A program made the translations under genes and the position numbers. Positions 15,553 to 21,829 of a stretch of 21,829 bases of DNA are shown here, one piece after another; position 1 is the stretch's first letter, and every line of letters starts with the position of its first letter. The notes beneath the pieces are model-generated. The model had not been told where the DNA came from, did not search any database, and saw only the letters and a program-made list of their open reading frames with translations. Source of the stretch: UBA5266 sp964610025 (GTDB taxonomy: Bacteria; Bacteroidota; Bacteroidia; Bacteroidales; WCHB1-69); assembly GCA_964610025.1 (NCBI GenBank), contig CAZSTX010000034.1:1-21829 (forward strand). The letters are read 5' to 3'.

Positions 15553-15819
15553 ATGATTATAAATAATTTTAGTCTCTTTGAAATTTTAATGTTAATATGT
15601 TTCGCTGTTAGCTGGCCCGTTTCTATTTATAAAGCTCTGAAAACAAAACAAGTAAAAGGAAAAAGTCCTTATTTTATGATAATAATTATTATCGGATATG
15701 CTTTTGGTGTTATCAATAAAATATTATATCATTTTGATATAGTAACATTTTTATGGATATTTAATATGCTATTAGTCAGCATAGACCTAATTTTATATTA
15801 TAAATACATTAAAAATTAA
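15553..15819 (+). CDS. SemiSWEET/PQ-loop small membrane transporter
   Basis: This 88-residue protein has three predicted transmembrane helices (about 5-25, 37-57, 62-84). It carries a PQ-loop-like motif, SWPVSIYKALKTKQVKGKS, in which the Pro is kept and the usual Gln is Val, followed by a helix with GYAFGVINKI. Three helices and about 90 residues is the size of bacterial SemiSWEETs, which work as dimers to move small solutes, mostly sugars, down a gradient. I start it at ATG 15553 because upstream in-frame sequence overlaps the end of tnaA and lacks membrane character. It lies 56 bases after tnaA with a weak terminator between. The substrate cannot be read from sequence; a tryptophan- or indole-related role is only suggested by position. 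Confidence 0.82.
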   Translation: MIINNFSLFEILMLICFAVSWPVSIYKALKTKQVKGKSPYFMIIIIIGYAFGVINKILYHFDIVTFLWIFNMLLVSIDLILYYKYIKN

Positions 15820-15859
15820 TTAAAAAATAAAACAACAATTAAAAAAAAACAACGTTTGC

Positions 15860-15879
15860 TTGTTATCAAATAATAACAA
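15860..15879 (+). promoter_or_regulatory. Inverted repeat covering the translation-initiation region of the 15882 gene
   Basis: TTGTTAT (15860-15866) and ATAACAA (15873-15879) are perfect inverted repeats around a 6-base centre, ending two bases before the ATG. As RNA this hairpin would cover the ribosome-binding region; as DNA it could be an operator. Confidence 0.45.
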
Positions 15880-15881
15880 TT

Positions 15882-16385
15882 ATGAGAAAAAGAATAATTA
15901 TATATTTATTATTAATAATAGGAAGCTATAGTGTGTCTGCACAAAATCCTTATAAGAATAGCATCGGTGGTATTATAGGTTTTATACAAGGAGGATCTTA
16001 TAAAACTTTTGTTAGTAACAATTTTGCTATCCAAGTCGATTTTGGACTTAAAATATTACATTATGCTCCAGGAATTGATGCAAATGGCAACTTTATGTAT
16101 GAGCAAGCTATTAAAGATGGATTTTATTGGTTTGCAGGAGGAGGTTTAAGCTTAGGACCCGCTTTTGGAGGTACAGTATTTACGCCCAACCCTTCTAATA
16201 ATATTAATGTTGGGTTCAAATTCGGTATTAATAGCATTGGAGGAGCTGAATATAAGTTTAAAAACATCCCTCTCACTTTGCAAGCTGACATTCGTCCAGG
16301 TGTTTTATTTTATGTTGGGAATGCTAAATATGAACCTGGATTTGACTATAGTTTTCTGAATGCTAGTGCTAGATATACATTTTAA
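15882..16385 (+). CDS. Small exported beta-barrel-like protein
   Basis: This 167-residue protein has a signal peptide (basic MRKR, hydrophobic core, cleavage near VSAQ|N). The rest alternates hydrophobic and polar residues with many Gly and aromatic residues (SIGGIIGFIQGGSY, FAIQVDFGLKILHY, YWFAGGGLSLGPAFGG, NVGFKFGINSIGG) and ends in ASARYTF, a C-terminal Phe typical of outer-membrane barrels handed to the BAM machinery. I cannot name the family. Its start is preceded by an inverted repeat. No -7 consensus is visible in the 62-base gap, so it may be read through from the SemiSWEET gene. Confidence 0.78.
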   Translation: MRKRIIIYLLLIIGSYSVSAQNPYKNSIGGIIGFIQGGSYKTFVSNNFAIQVDFGLKILHYAPGIDANGNFMYEQAIKDGFYWFAGGGLSLGPAFGGTVFTPNPSNNINVGFKFGINSIGGAEYKFKNIPLTLQADIRPGVLFYVGNAKYEPGFDYSFLNASARYTF

Positions 16386-16432
16386 ATCCTATAAAAAAAA
16401 GGATAAACAATAAAAAAAATCAAAATATTTTT

Positions 16433-16450
16433 TAGAAATGCACATTTCTA
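16433..16450 (+). promoter_or_regulatory. 18-bp palindrome in the -33 region of the EF-G2 gene, candidate operator
   Basis: TAGAAATG and CATTTCTA form an 8-bp perfect inverted repeat around CA. It ends 13 bases before the -7 element at 16464, so it covers the region where a -33 element or activator site would sit. A two-base centre makes an RNA hairpin unlikely, which favours a site for a dimeric regulator. Confidence 0.55.
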
Positions 16451-16463
16451 TTATTGATTTTTA

Positions 16464-16471
16464 TACCTTTG
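16464..16471 (+). promoter_or_regulatory. Candidate -7 element TACCTTTG for the EF-G2 gene
   Basis: The site matches TAnnTTTG and is followed by CA. It is 116 bases before the ATG, giving a leader of about 105 bases. There is no canonical -33 element; a palindrome lies there instead, as expected for an activator-dependent promoter. Confidence 0.65.
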
Positions 16472-16579
16472 CAACTTTAAAATACATTGAACTCTATTAA
16501 ATTAAGCTATTTCATTATCAGCTCATTACATAGGTTTGTGTAAATTAAACACATAATATAATTAACTAAGACTATCAAA

Positions 16580-18715
16580 ATGAAAGTATATCAAACGAGT
16601 GAAATTAGAAATATTGCTCTAATAGGAGGAGCATATTGTGGAAAAACTACTTTATCAGAAGCCATATTATTCCATGGAGGAGTTATTAATCGTAGAGGAA
16701 GTGTTGAAGATAAAAATACCCTTTCTGACTACAGAGAAATAGAATTAGAGAGAGGTAATTCTATCTATTCAACTGTATTATATGCCGAACATGCAGGCAT
16801 AAAAATCAATATGATAGATTGCCCTGGATTTGATGATTTTATAGGAGAAGTAATTTCTTCATTGCGTGTTACCGACACAGCATTAATGGTATTGAACGCA
16901 CAAGATGGCGTAGATGTAGGAGCAGAAATACAATGGCGTTGGGTAAAAAAAGCCAACAAACCAGTTGTTTTTGTTGTTAATCAATTAGATCACGACAAAG
17001 CTAATTTTGATGAAACACTGCGACAATTAAAACATAATTTTGGAAATAATGTAACAGTAATACAATATCCTATAAATGCTGGAGTAGGATTCGATAGTGT
17101 CGTTGATGTACTGAAAATGAAAATGATTAAATTTCCTACTAATGGAGGCGATGCTATTATTTCAGACATTCCAAGTAGCGAAAAAGATAAAGCAGAAGAA
17201 TTACATAATATTTTAATTGAAAATGCAGCCGAAAATGACGAGTCATTAATGGAAAAATTCTTCGAAGAAGGCACACTTTCTGAAGATGAAATAAAACAAG
17301 GACTTCGTTTAGGAATAAAAGATAGGTCAGTATTTCCAGTATTATGTATAGCTGCAAAAACAGACCAAGGAATTGTAACCTTAATGGATTTCGTAAAAGA
17401 AAATTGCCCAGCACCTAATCAAATGGCTTACGAAAAAACAAAAGATGGCAAAGAATTAAAATGCGATTCGAAAGAAGCACCATCAGCTTTTGTTTTCAAA
17501 ACAGCTACCGAACAACATTTGGGAGAAGTATCTTTTATGAAAATATACAATGGCGACTTTACCGAATCAATGGAAGTTGTGAATGCAATAAACGGCTCGA
17601 AAGAAAGAATATCGCAACTACTTTGTATAGCTGGTAAAAATCGTGAAAAAGTAGAAAAAGCTACTGCAGGAGATATTGTTGCAAGTATTAAATTAAAAAA
17701 TGTAAGTTCACAACACACATTAAATTCAAGTAAAAATTCTGATGACATTATAATGCCAACAGTTTTTCCTGAACCTAAATTTCGCACTGCTATCAAAGCA
17801 AAAAATTCGAGCGATGACGAAAAACTAAGTGGTATTTTGGCTGAATTACGCAGAAGTGATTTAACTTTATTAGTCGAACAATCGAAAGAATTAAAACAAA
17901 CCATTGTATCGGGACAAGGCGAACAACATCTCAATATAAATCGCTGGATTATTGAAAAACTCAATAAAATAGAAATTGATTTTATTAGTCCTAAAATACC
18001 TTACCGTGAAACTATTACTAAATCAGCAGAAGCCATGTATCGACACAAAAAACAATCAGGTGGTGCCGGGCAGTTTGGAGAAGTACATATGTTAATAGAA
18101 CCCTATTACGAAGGCATGTCTAATCAGACAAAATATCCTATTCGCGGCACAGAAACCCACGAACTATCTTGGGGTGGAAAATTAGTATTCAACAACTGCA
18201 TTGTTGGTGGCGCTATCGACACGCGTTTTATGCCTGCTATACTTAAAGGAATTATGGAAAAAATGGAAGAAGGTCCATTAACTGGATCTTATGCACGCGA
18301 TATATGCGTGAATGTTTTTGATGGAAAAATGCACCCTGTCGATTCAAACGAAATGGCGTTCAAATTAGCAGGACGTAATGCGTTTAGAGAAGCCTTTAAA
18401 AACGCAGGAGCACGCATACTCGAACCTATTTATGATGTAGAAGTATTTGTCCCTTCTGAAAACATGGGAAGTGTTATGACCGATTTACAAGGCAGAAGAG
18501 CTGTAGTAATGGGAATGGATAGCGACGGAAATTATCAAAAAATACGTGCAAAAGTTCCATTAGCAGAAATGAATAAATATTCAACTTCTCTCAGTTCTAT
18601 AACAAGTGGACGTGCATCTTATGGAATGAAATTTGCTGATTATCAACAAGTGCCATCTGATGTACAAAACGCTCTGTTGAAAGCCTATGAAGAGTCACAA
18701 ACAGAAGAAGATTAA
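16580..18715 (+). CDS. fusA2: EF-G paralogue of the EF-G2 type with altered GTPase site
   Basis: This 711-residue protein has the full five-domain EF-G layout: GTPase domain, beta-barrel domain II, domain III, domain IV with HKKQSGGAGQFGEV and SYARDICVNVFDGKMHPVDSNE, and domain V ending in SGRASYGMKFADY. It should bind the ribosome and promote translocation. The GTPase site departs from ordinary EF-G: P-loop GGAYCGKT (16-23) lacks the Asp of GHxDxGKT; switch I reads RGNSI instead of RGITI; switch II is DCPGFDD, with Phe84 replacing the His used in hydrolysis; G4 is NQLD instead of NKxD. The B. thetaiotaomicron paralogue EF-G2 is reported to support translation without GTP hydrolysis and to matter under carbon starvation and in gut colonisation; this gene fits that type. 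Its promoter carries a palindrome. A strong terminator follows. Confidence 0.9.
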   Translation: MKVYQTSEIRNIALIGGAYCGKTTLSEAILFHGGVINRRGSVEDKNTLSDYREIELERGNSIYSTVLYAEHAGIKINMIDCPGFDDFIGEVISSLRVTDTALMVLNAQDGVDVGAEIQWRWVKKANKPVVFVVNQLDHDKANFDETLRQLKHNFGNNVTVIQYPINAGVGFDSVVDVLKMKMIKFPTNGGDAIISDIPSSEKDKAEELHNILIENAAENDESLMEKFFEEGTLSEDEIKQGLRLGIKDRSVFPVLCIAAKTDQGIVTLMDFVKENCPAPNQMAYEKTKDGKELKCDSKEAPSAFVFKTATEQHLGEVSFMKIYNGDFTESMEVVNAINGSKERISQLLCIAGKNREKVEKATAGDIVASIKLKNVSSQHTLNSSKNSDDIIMPTVFPEPKFRTAIKAKNSSDDEKLSGILAELRRSDLTLLVEQSKELKQTIVSGQGEQHLNINRWIIEKLNKIEIDFISPKIPYRETITKSAEAMYRHKKQSGGAGQFGEVHMLIEPYYEGMSNQTKYPIRGTETHELSWGGKLVFNNCIVGGAIDTRFMPAILKGIMEKMEEGPLTGSYARDICVNVFDGKMHPVDSNEMAFKLAGRNAFREAFKNAGARILEPIYDVEVFVPSENMGSVMTDLQGRRAVVMGMDSDGNYQKIRAKVPLAEMNKYSTSLSSITSGRASYGMKFADYQQVPSDVQNALLKAYEESQTEED

Positions 18716-18737
18716 AAAATAATTATTTATATATTTT

Positions 18738-18774
18738 AAAAAGAGAGTATTCATTTTAGAACACTCTCTTTTTT
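18738..18774 (+). terminator. Bidirectional intrinsic terminator between the EF-G2 gene and the PepSY-like gene
   Basis: An 11-bp stem (18738-18748 with 18763-18773) is extended inward past an A-C mismatch by TTC/GAA, leaving a 6-base loop, and runs into six T on the plus strand. The mirror image gives five T on the minus strand, so it can serve both convergent genes. Confidence 0.88.
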
Positions 18775-18807
18775 CTTATCAGTAAAATTACCTAATACTT
18801 TATTTTT

Positions 18808-20490
18808 TTATTCTATAGGTTTTCCTGAAGAAGTGAAATTAAAATCAATAGTTGACTTGGATTTTTTATCATACAATGTTGTATTATAATATGGTTTTTC
18901 TTCAGGTTTACGTAGCATGCGACAAGTTCGAATTTCATAATCGGGAAGTTTTCTTGTTACATAAGAACGTATAGTCGAAGGTATTTTGTCGTAAGGTTCT
19001 ATAAAAGTAATAGTTTCTATCCATACTGCCGCTTCAGTATAAATAGCTTCATTTTTATATCCTTTGTCTTCGTATAATGCTATCCAAGTATTGTCGTCTC
19101 CTTCTTTCCATTTAAAAGATTTAATAGTTGGATTATTTTTATTAAAAGCAGCAATTATCTCAGGAGTTACTTCTCTTTTTACTTCTTTTTTAGGTTCTTC
19201 TTTTTTTAAATCATCTATTACTTTTAACAGTTCTCCGTGGTGGCTAAAATAACCTATAGCATGTGGTTGATTTACTCCCGGACGTTGAATTAATACTTTA
19301 TAAACACTTCCATGTTCGGCAAATTCAGCGAACTCTTTATATTCAGCCTTTCGGACTAAATATTCGGGATAATCTTTTGCTATCCATCTACCTACTCCAG
19401 AAGGCAATTCAGATTCATCGATATTGGTAGCTTCGTATTGCATTTTTTCATGCTTTTTAAATTCTTTTTCCATACGTGCTTGCTCTTTTTTCTCTCTGCT
19501 GCTCATTTCTGAAGTTTCTTCTTTTTCTTCTTCTGGTTCAACAATTTTTATAATCTTAGCTCCTTTATCGAAATACATTTTAGTAATTTTGTTCGATTTA
19601 GATTTTTTACCTTCTAATATATCAATAATAAAATGGTCTTGCTTGTCTGCTCTTAATTCTTTCCATGCGGCTACAACTGTATAATTGCCATAAAATTCAA
19701 CTATTGATTTATGAAAAGAAGAAGGCAGAGATTTTGGATTTAATTCAGTAATGGTATTAATCCACGCACCGTCTGTCGAGAAAATTCCTTCTGCATTATC
19801 ACCCCTTAATATGCAAGTTACTCGATAAATCTCATCATCGTCATAATAATACCATTTTATATCAGATGCATTAACAAAACGCCTTTTAAATGTTTTTAAC
19901 ACTGCAGCAGGTAATTTATCTGCTGTTATTAAATGAGGGTCAATAGGAGGAGTTTTTTTTCTGGATTTTTTCTTTTTATTTTCTTGGCTTTCTGTTTCTT
20001 TCTTTTTAATTTGTTCATTAATATACGATTCGCTCATTGTTTGTTTTGTTTCACTTACAAATCTACCTGTTACATTAAATTTAACAGTATGAATAACTTT
20101 CTCAGTTAACATGTATATATCAACTAAATAATAATCTTTCGTTCCTTTTTCTTTTATAAAAAGTGAGTTTTCGATACTTGTAAAGGTAGGATATGTTTTT
20201 TTAGTATAATTGATAATATTAGTAGGAAGTTCGTCTACTTCAACAAAAAACAATGTCTTCAGCCAGTCTGACGAAGAAGCAAAATAGCTTTTTGCATCAC
20301 TTTTATCATCTTTAAAATAAGCAACATAATTATCTTCTTCTTTTTCCCATTTTATCGACTTCGCATTTTTATTTTTTATTTTAAATTGATTAATAATTTC
20401 TTTTGGTACTTCTTTCGTTTTTAATGGTTGAGCATTTAGAATACTAACTGCCAAAAGAATAGATGAAATAATAAAACCGTATTTTTTCAT
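18808..20490 (-). CDS. Exported protein of repeated PepSY-like units
   Basis: This 560-residue protein has a signal peptide (cleavage near ILNA|Q at 20/21). The rest is built from PepSY-like units of the type first described as putative beta-lactamase-inhibitor-like in Bacteroidota. Unit 1 (about 27-145), unit 2 (about 192-317) and unit 3 (about 440-557) each have two halves: the first begins with P-x-x-I/V-x-x-x-F, continues to IKW or FKW, an acidic turn, Y-x-A/V strand and W-[LI]-x-T; the second begins with LP or IP and holds a Y-P/Y-type helix and a closing strand ending in Gly. A half-unit lies at about 356-428. Charged Lys/Glu-rich linkers at 146-190 and 318-350 separate them. It is periplasmic or surface-exposed by inference; no enzyme motif is seen. 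PhoH is 58 bases upstream. Confidence 0.8.
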   Translation of the reverse strand: MKKYGFIISSILLAVSILNAQPLKTKEVPKEIINQFKIKNKNAKSIKWEKEEDNYVAYFKDDKSDAKSYFASSSDWLKTLFFVEVDELPTNIINYTKKTYPTFTSIENSLFIKEKGTKDYYLVDIYMLTEKVIHTVKFNVTGRFVSETKQTMSESYINEQIKKKETESQENKKKKSRKKTPPIDPHLITADKLPAAVLKTFKRRFVNASDIKWYYYDDDEIYRVTCILRGDNAEGIFSTDGAWINTITELNPKSLPSSFHKSIVEFYGNYTVVAAWKELRADKQDHFIIDILEGKKSKSNKITKMYFDKGAKIIKIVEPEEEKEETSEMSSREKKEQARMEKEFKKHEKMQYEATNIDESELPSGVGRWIAKDYPEYLVRKAEYKEFAEFAEHGSVYKVLIQRPGVNQPHAIGYFSHHGELLKVIDDLKKEEPKKEVKREVTPEIIAAFNKNNPTIKSFKWKEGDDNTWIALYEDKGYKNEAIYTEAAVWIETITFIEPYDKIPSTIRSYVTRKLPDYEIRTCRMLRKPEEKPYYNTTLYDKKSKSTIDFNFTSSGKPIE

Positions 20491-20522
20491 ATCTTGTTCG
20501 GTGTTTAATTGATTATATTATG

Positions 20523-20530
20523 CAAAAGTA
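20523..20530 (-). promoter_or_regulatory. Candidate -7 element TACTTTTG for the PepSY-like gene
   Basis: The minus-strand match to TAnnTTTG is followed by CA, 33 bases before the ATG at 20490. It shows that this gene can be transcribed independently of the phoH gene upstream. Confidence 0.6.
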
Positions 20531-20548
20531 CAATTTATTTTTATATTT

Positions 20549-21523
20549 TTAATTTTTTTTTTCAAATTTCATTTTTTGGTCTTCTTCATAAGCATTCACA
20601 ATGGAAGTTACTAAGCGATGCCTTACAATGTCGGATTTATTCATATAAATGACTTCAATTCCCTGTATGTCTTTCAATAAATCAATAGCATCTAAAAGTC
20701 CAGAAGACTGATTGCGAGGTAAGTCTATTTGAGTTAGGTCGCCAGTAATAAAAAATTTAGCATTGTTTCCCATCCGTGTCAAAAACATTTTAAGTTGAAT
20801 TGAAGTTGCATTTTGAGCTTCATCAAGTATCACATAAGCATTGTCGAGCGTACGTCCTCTCATAAATGCTAAAGGTGCTATTTCTATTGTTTTATCTTCA
20901 ACATAGGCGAGCAAACGCTGGGGAGGAATCATATCGCGTAAAGCATCGTAAAGAGGCTGCAAATAAGGATCTAATTTATCGCGTAAATCTCCGGGCAAAA
21001 AACCCAAATTTTCGCCAGCCTCCACAGCAGGACGTGTCAATATAATACGGCGTATTTCTTTATTTTTCAAAGCTTTAACAGCTAATGCCACCGCTGTATA
21101 TGTTTTCCCAGTTCCGGCAGGTCCTATAGCAAACACCATGTCGTTATTAAGAATGCTTTGAGTTAAACGTATTTGATTGGGAGTGCGCGCCCTTATTATT
21201 CTACCTTCGCGACCATGAAGAATAATATCATTGTTATTGCTTAATGCTGATAATTCGTTATCCAATTTATCTTTATTTTCATACAAATACAGTATATCGC
21301 TGTTAGTGAGTTTATTATACTTCTTATAATAGTCTTGTAAGCGTAAAAACAATTTTTCAAACTCTTCAATACTAAACTCATCTCCTATCACACGCAATTC
21401 ATTACCCCGTGCTATGAGTTTGATTTGAGAAAACATTTTACGCAACAACTGAATATTTTCATCATTAACGCCATATATACCTACTAAATCCTCTTTGTCT
21501 ATGTGTATGATTTCTTCTATCAT
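20549..21523 (-). CDS. PhoH-family ATPase (YbeZ-like)
   Basis: This 324-residue cytosolic protein has an N-terminal KH-like region (about 1-105) and then the PhoH P-loop domain: Walker A GPAGTGKT (134-141), TRPAVEAGENLGFLPGDL (164-181) with the following DKLDPYLQPLYDAL, Walker B VILDEAQN (231-238) and the sensor motif TGDLTQIDLP (260-269). This full motif set marks the PhoH/YbeZ type, whose bacterial members are linked to RNA handling and work with the YbeY endoribonuclease; no ybeY gene is in the window. Its own -7 element is at 21556-21563. The gene ends in a run of ten A within the last codons, where slippage would alter only the last residue or two and the end. Confidence 0.93.
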   Translation of the reverse strand: MIEEIIHIDKEDLVGIYGVNDENIQLLRKMFSQIKLIARGNELRVIGDEFSIEEFEKLFLRLQDYYKKYNKLTNSDILYLYENKDKLDNELSALSNNNDIILHGREGRIIRARTPNQIRLTQSILNNDMVFAIGPAGTGKTYTAVALAVKALKNKEIRRIILTRPAVEAGENLGFLPGDLRDKLDPYLQPLYDALRDMIPPQRLLAYVEDKTIEIAPLAFMRGRTLDNAYVILDEAQNATSIQLKMFLTRMGNNAKFFITGDLTQIDLPRNQSSGLLDAIDLLKDIQGIEVIYMNKSDIVRHRLVTSIVNAYEEDQKMKFEKKN

Positions 21524-21555
21524 TATTCAATAAATAAATGCTTTTAATAATTATG

Positions 21556-21563
21556 CAAAAATA
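21556..21563 (-). promoter_or_regulatory. Candidate -7 element TATTTTTG for the PhoH gene
   Basis: The minus-strand match to TAnnTTTG is followed by CAT, 33 bases before the ATG at 21523, the same distance as for the PepSY-like gene. Confidence 0.6.
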
Positions 21564-21729
21564 CTTAATAAAATTGAAATCTTTAAAATGAAAACAAAAA
21601 AAATGCTCCTTTTTGTATAATTATTTATAAAAACAAGTCAAACTAACTAAAAATCTGAACCTATTTAAAATATAAAATGTTTTTTTTTTAATTTCAGCAA
21701 ATAATCTTAGTTTTAATTGTTTTTTTTTA

Positions 21730-21737
21730 TACTTTTG
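21730..21737 (+). promoter_or_regulatory. Candidate -7 element TACTTTTG for tRNA-Phe
   Basis: The site matches TAnnTTTG, is followed by CA, and lies 15 bases before the mature tRNA 5' end, implying a very short precursor leader. Confidence 0.65.
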
Positions 21738-21752
21738 CATCGAAAAAAAAAC

Positions 21753-21825
21753 GGTGCTGTAGCTCAGTCGGTAGAGCGTCGGACTGAAAATCCGCAGGTC
21801 ACTGGTTCAATTCCAGTCAGCACCA
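21753..21825 (+). tRNA. tRNA-Phe (anticodon GAA)
   Basis: A complete 73-base cloverleaf can be folded: acceptor arms GGTGCTG and CAGCACC pair fully, D-stem GCTC/GAGC, anticodon loop CTGAAAA with GAA at positions 34-36, T-stem ACTGG/CCAGT with loop TTCAATT, discriminator A. The anticodon stem has a T-C mismatch at 27-43. The 3' CCA is not encoded (the next bases are CAAA), so it must be added after transcription. Confidence 0.96.
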
Positions 21826-21829
21826 CAAA

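Noticed and set aside
16386..16404. Terminator after the 15882-16385 gene (ATCCT/AGGAT)
   Set aside because: Only a 5-bp stem with an A-rich loop and no T-run after it.
20553..20562. Run of ten A (coding strand) near the end of phoH as a phase-variation switch
   Set aside because: It affects only the last codons, so slippage would barely change the protein; this is more likely composition bias.

Overview
The window is AT-rich (roughly 30% GC by eye) and reads as chromosomal DNA of a Bacteroidota bacterium, most likely of the order Bacteroidales. The evidence is: A-rich leaders with no Shine-Dalgarno motif; several upstream regions carrying the Bacteroidota -7 element TAnnTTTG; the long form of IspG; many signal peptides ending in Q at the cleavage site; and envelope proteins that combine TPR, PD40 propeller, carboxypeptidase-regulatory-like and OmpA domains, the architecture of the type IX secretion protein PorE. 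There are 15 complete protein genes, one partial gene and one tRNA. I see no transposon, prophage or CRISPR array.

Layout. Positions 1-5863 (minus strand): a beta-barrel protein, a LolC/E-type permease, a large PorE-like OmpA protein followed by a strong terminator, then the 5' part of ispG, which runs off the left edge. Positions 6053-12707 (plus strand): an exported alpha/beta hydrolase and an exported Mn/Fe superoxide dismutase in one operon, an orphan membrane histidine kinase, and a TPR protein followed closely by a second PorE-like OmpA protein. Positions 12777-16385: carbamate kinase (minus) diverges across about 400 bp from tryptophanase, a SemiSWEET/PQ-loop transporter and a small beta-barrel (plus). 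Positions 16580-21523: an EF-G paralogue of the EF-G2 type (plus) converges on a multi-domain PepSY-like exported protein and a PhoH-family ATPase (both minus). The window ends with tRNA-Phe (plus).

How the genes fit together. Much of the content is envelope biology: two PorE-like peptidoglycan-binding proteins, a lipoprotein-sorting-type permease, beta-barrels, and periplasmic SOD and hydrolase. A second theme is energy-poor, amino-acid-using metabolism: tryptophanase, carbamate kinase, and an EF-G2 whose GTPase site has lost residues needed for hydrolysis.

The most interesting points are: a C-terminal domain on the first PorE-like protein that looks like a retropepsin-type (clan AA) aspartic protease with its catalytic DTG replaced by EDN; the GTPase-defective EF-G2 with an 18-bp palindrome in the -33 region of its promoter, partly echoed upstream of tryptophanase; and an exported protein made of repeated PepSY-like units. 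All functional statements come from reading the sequence and from family knowledge. No database search was run.
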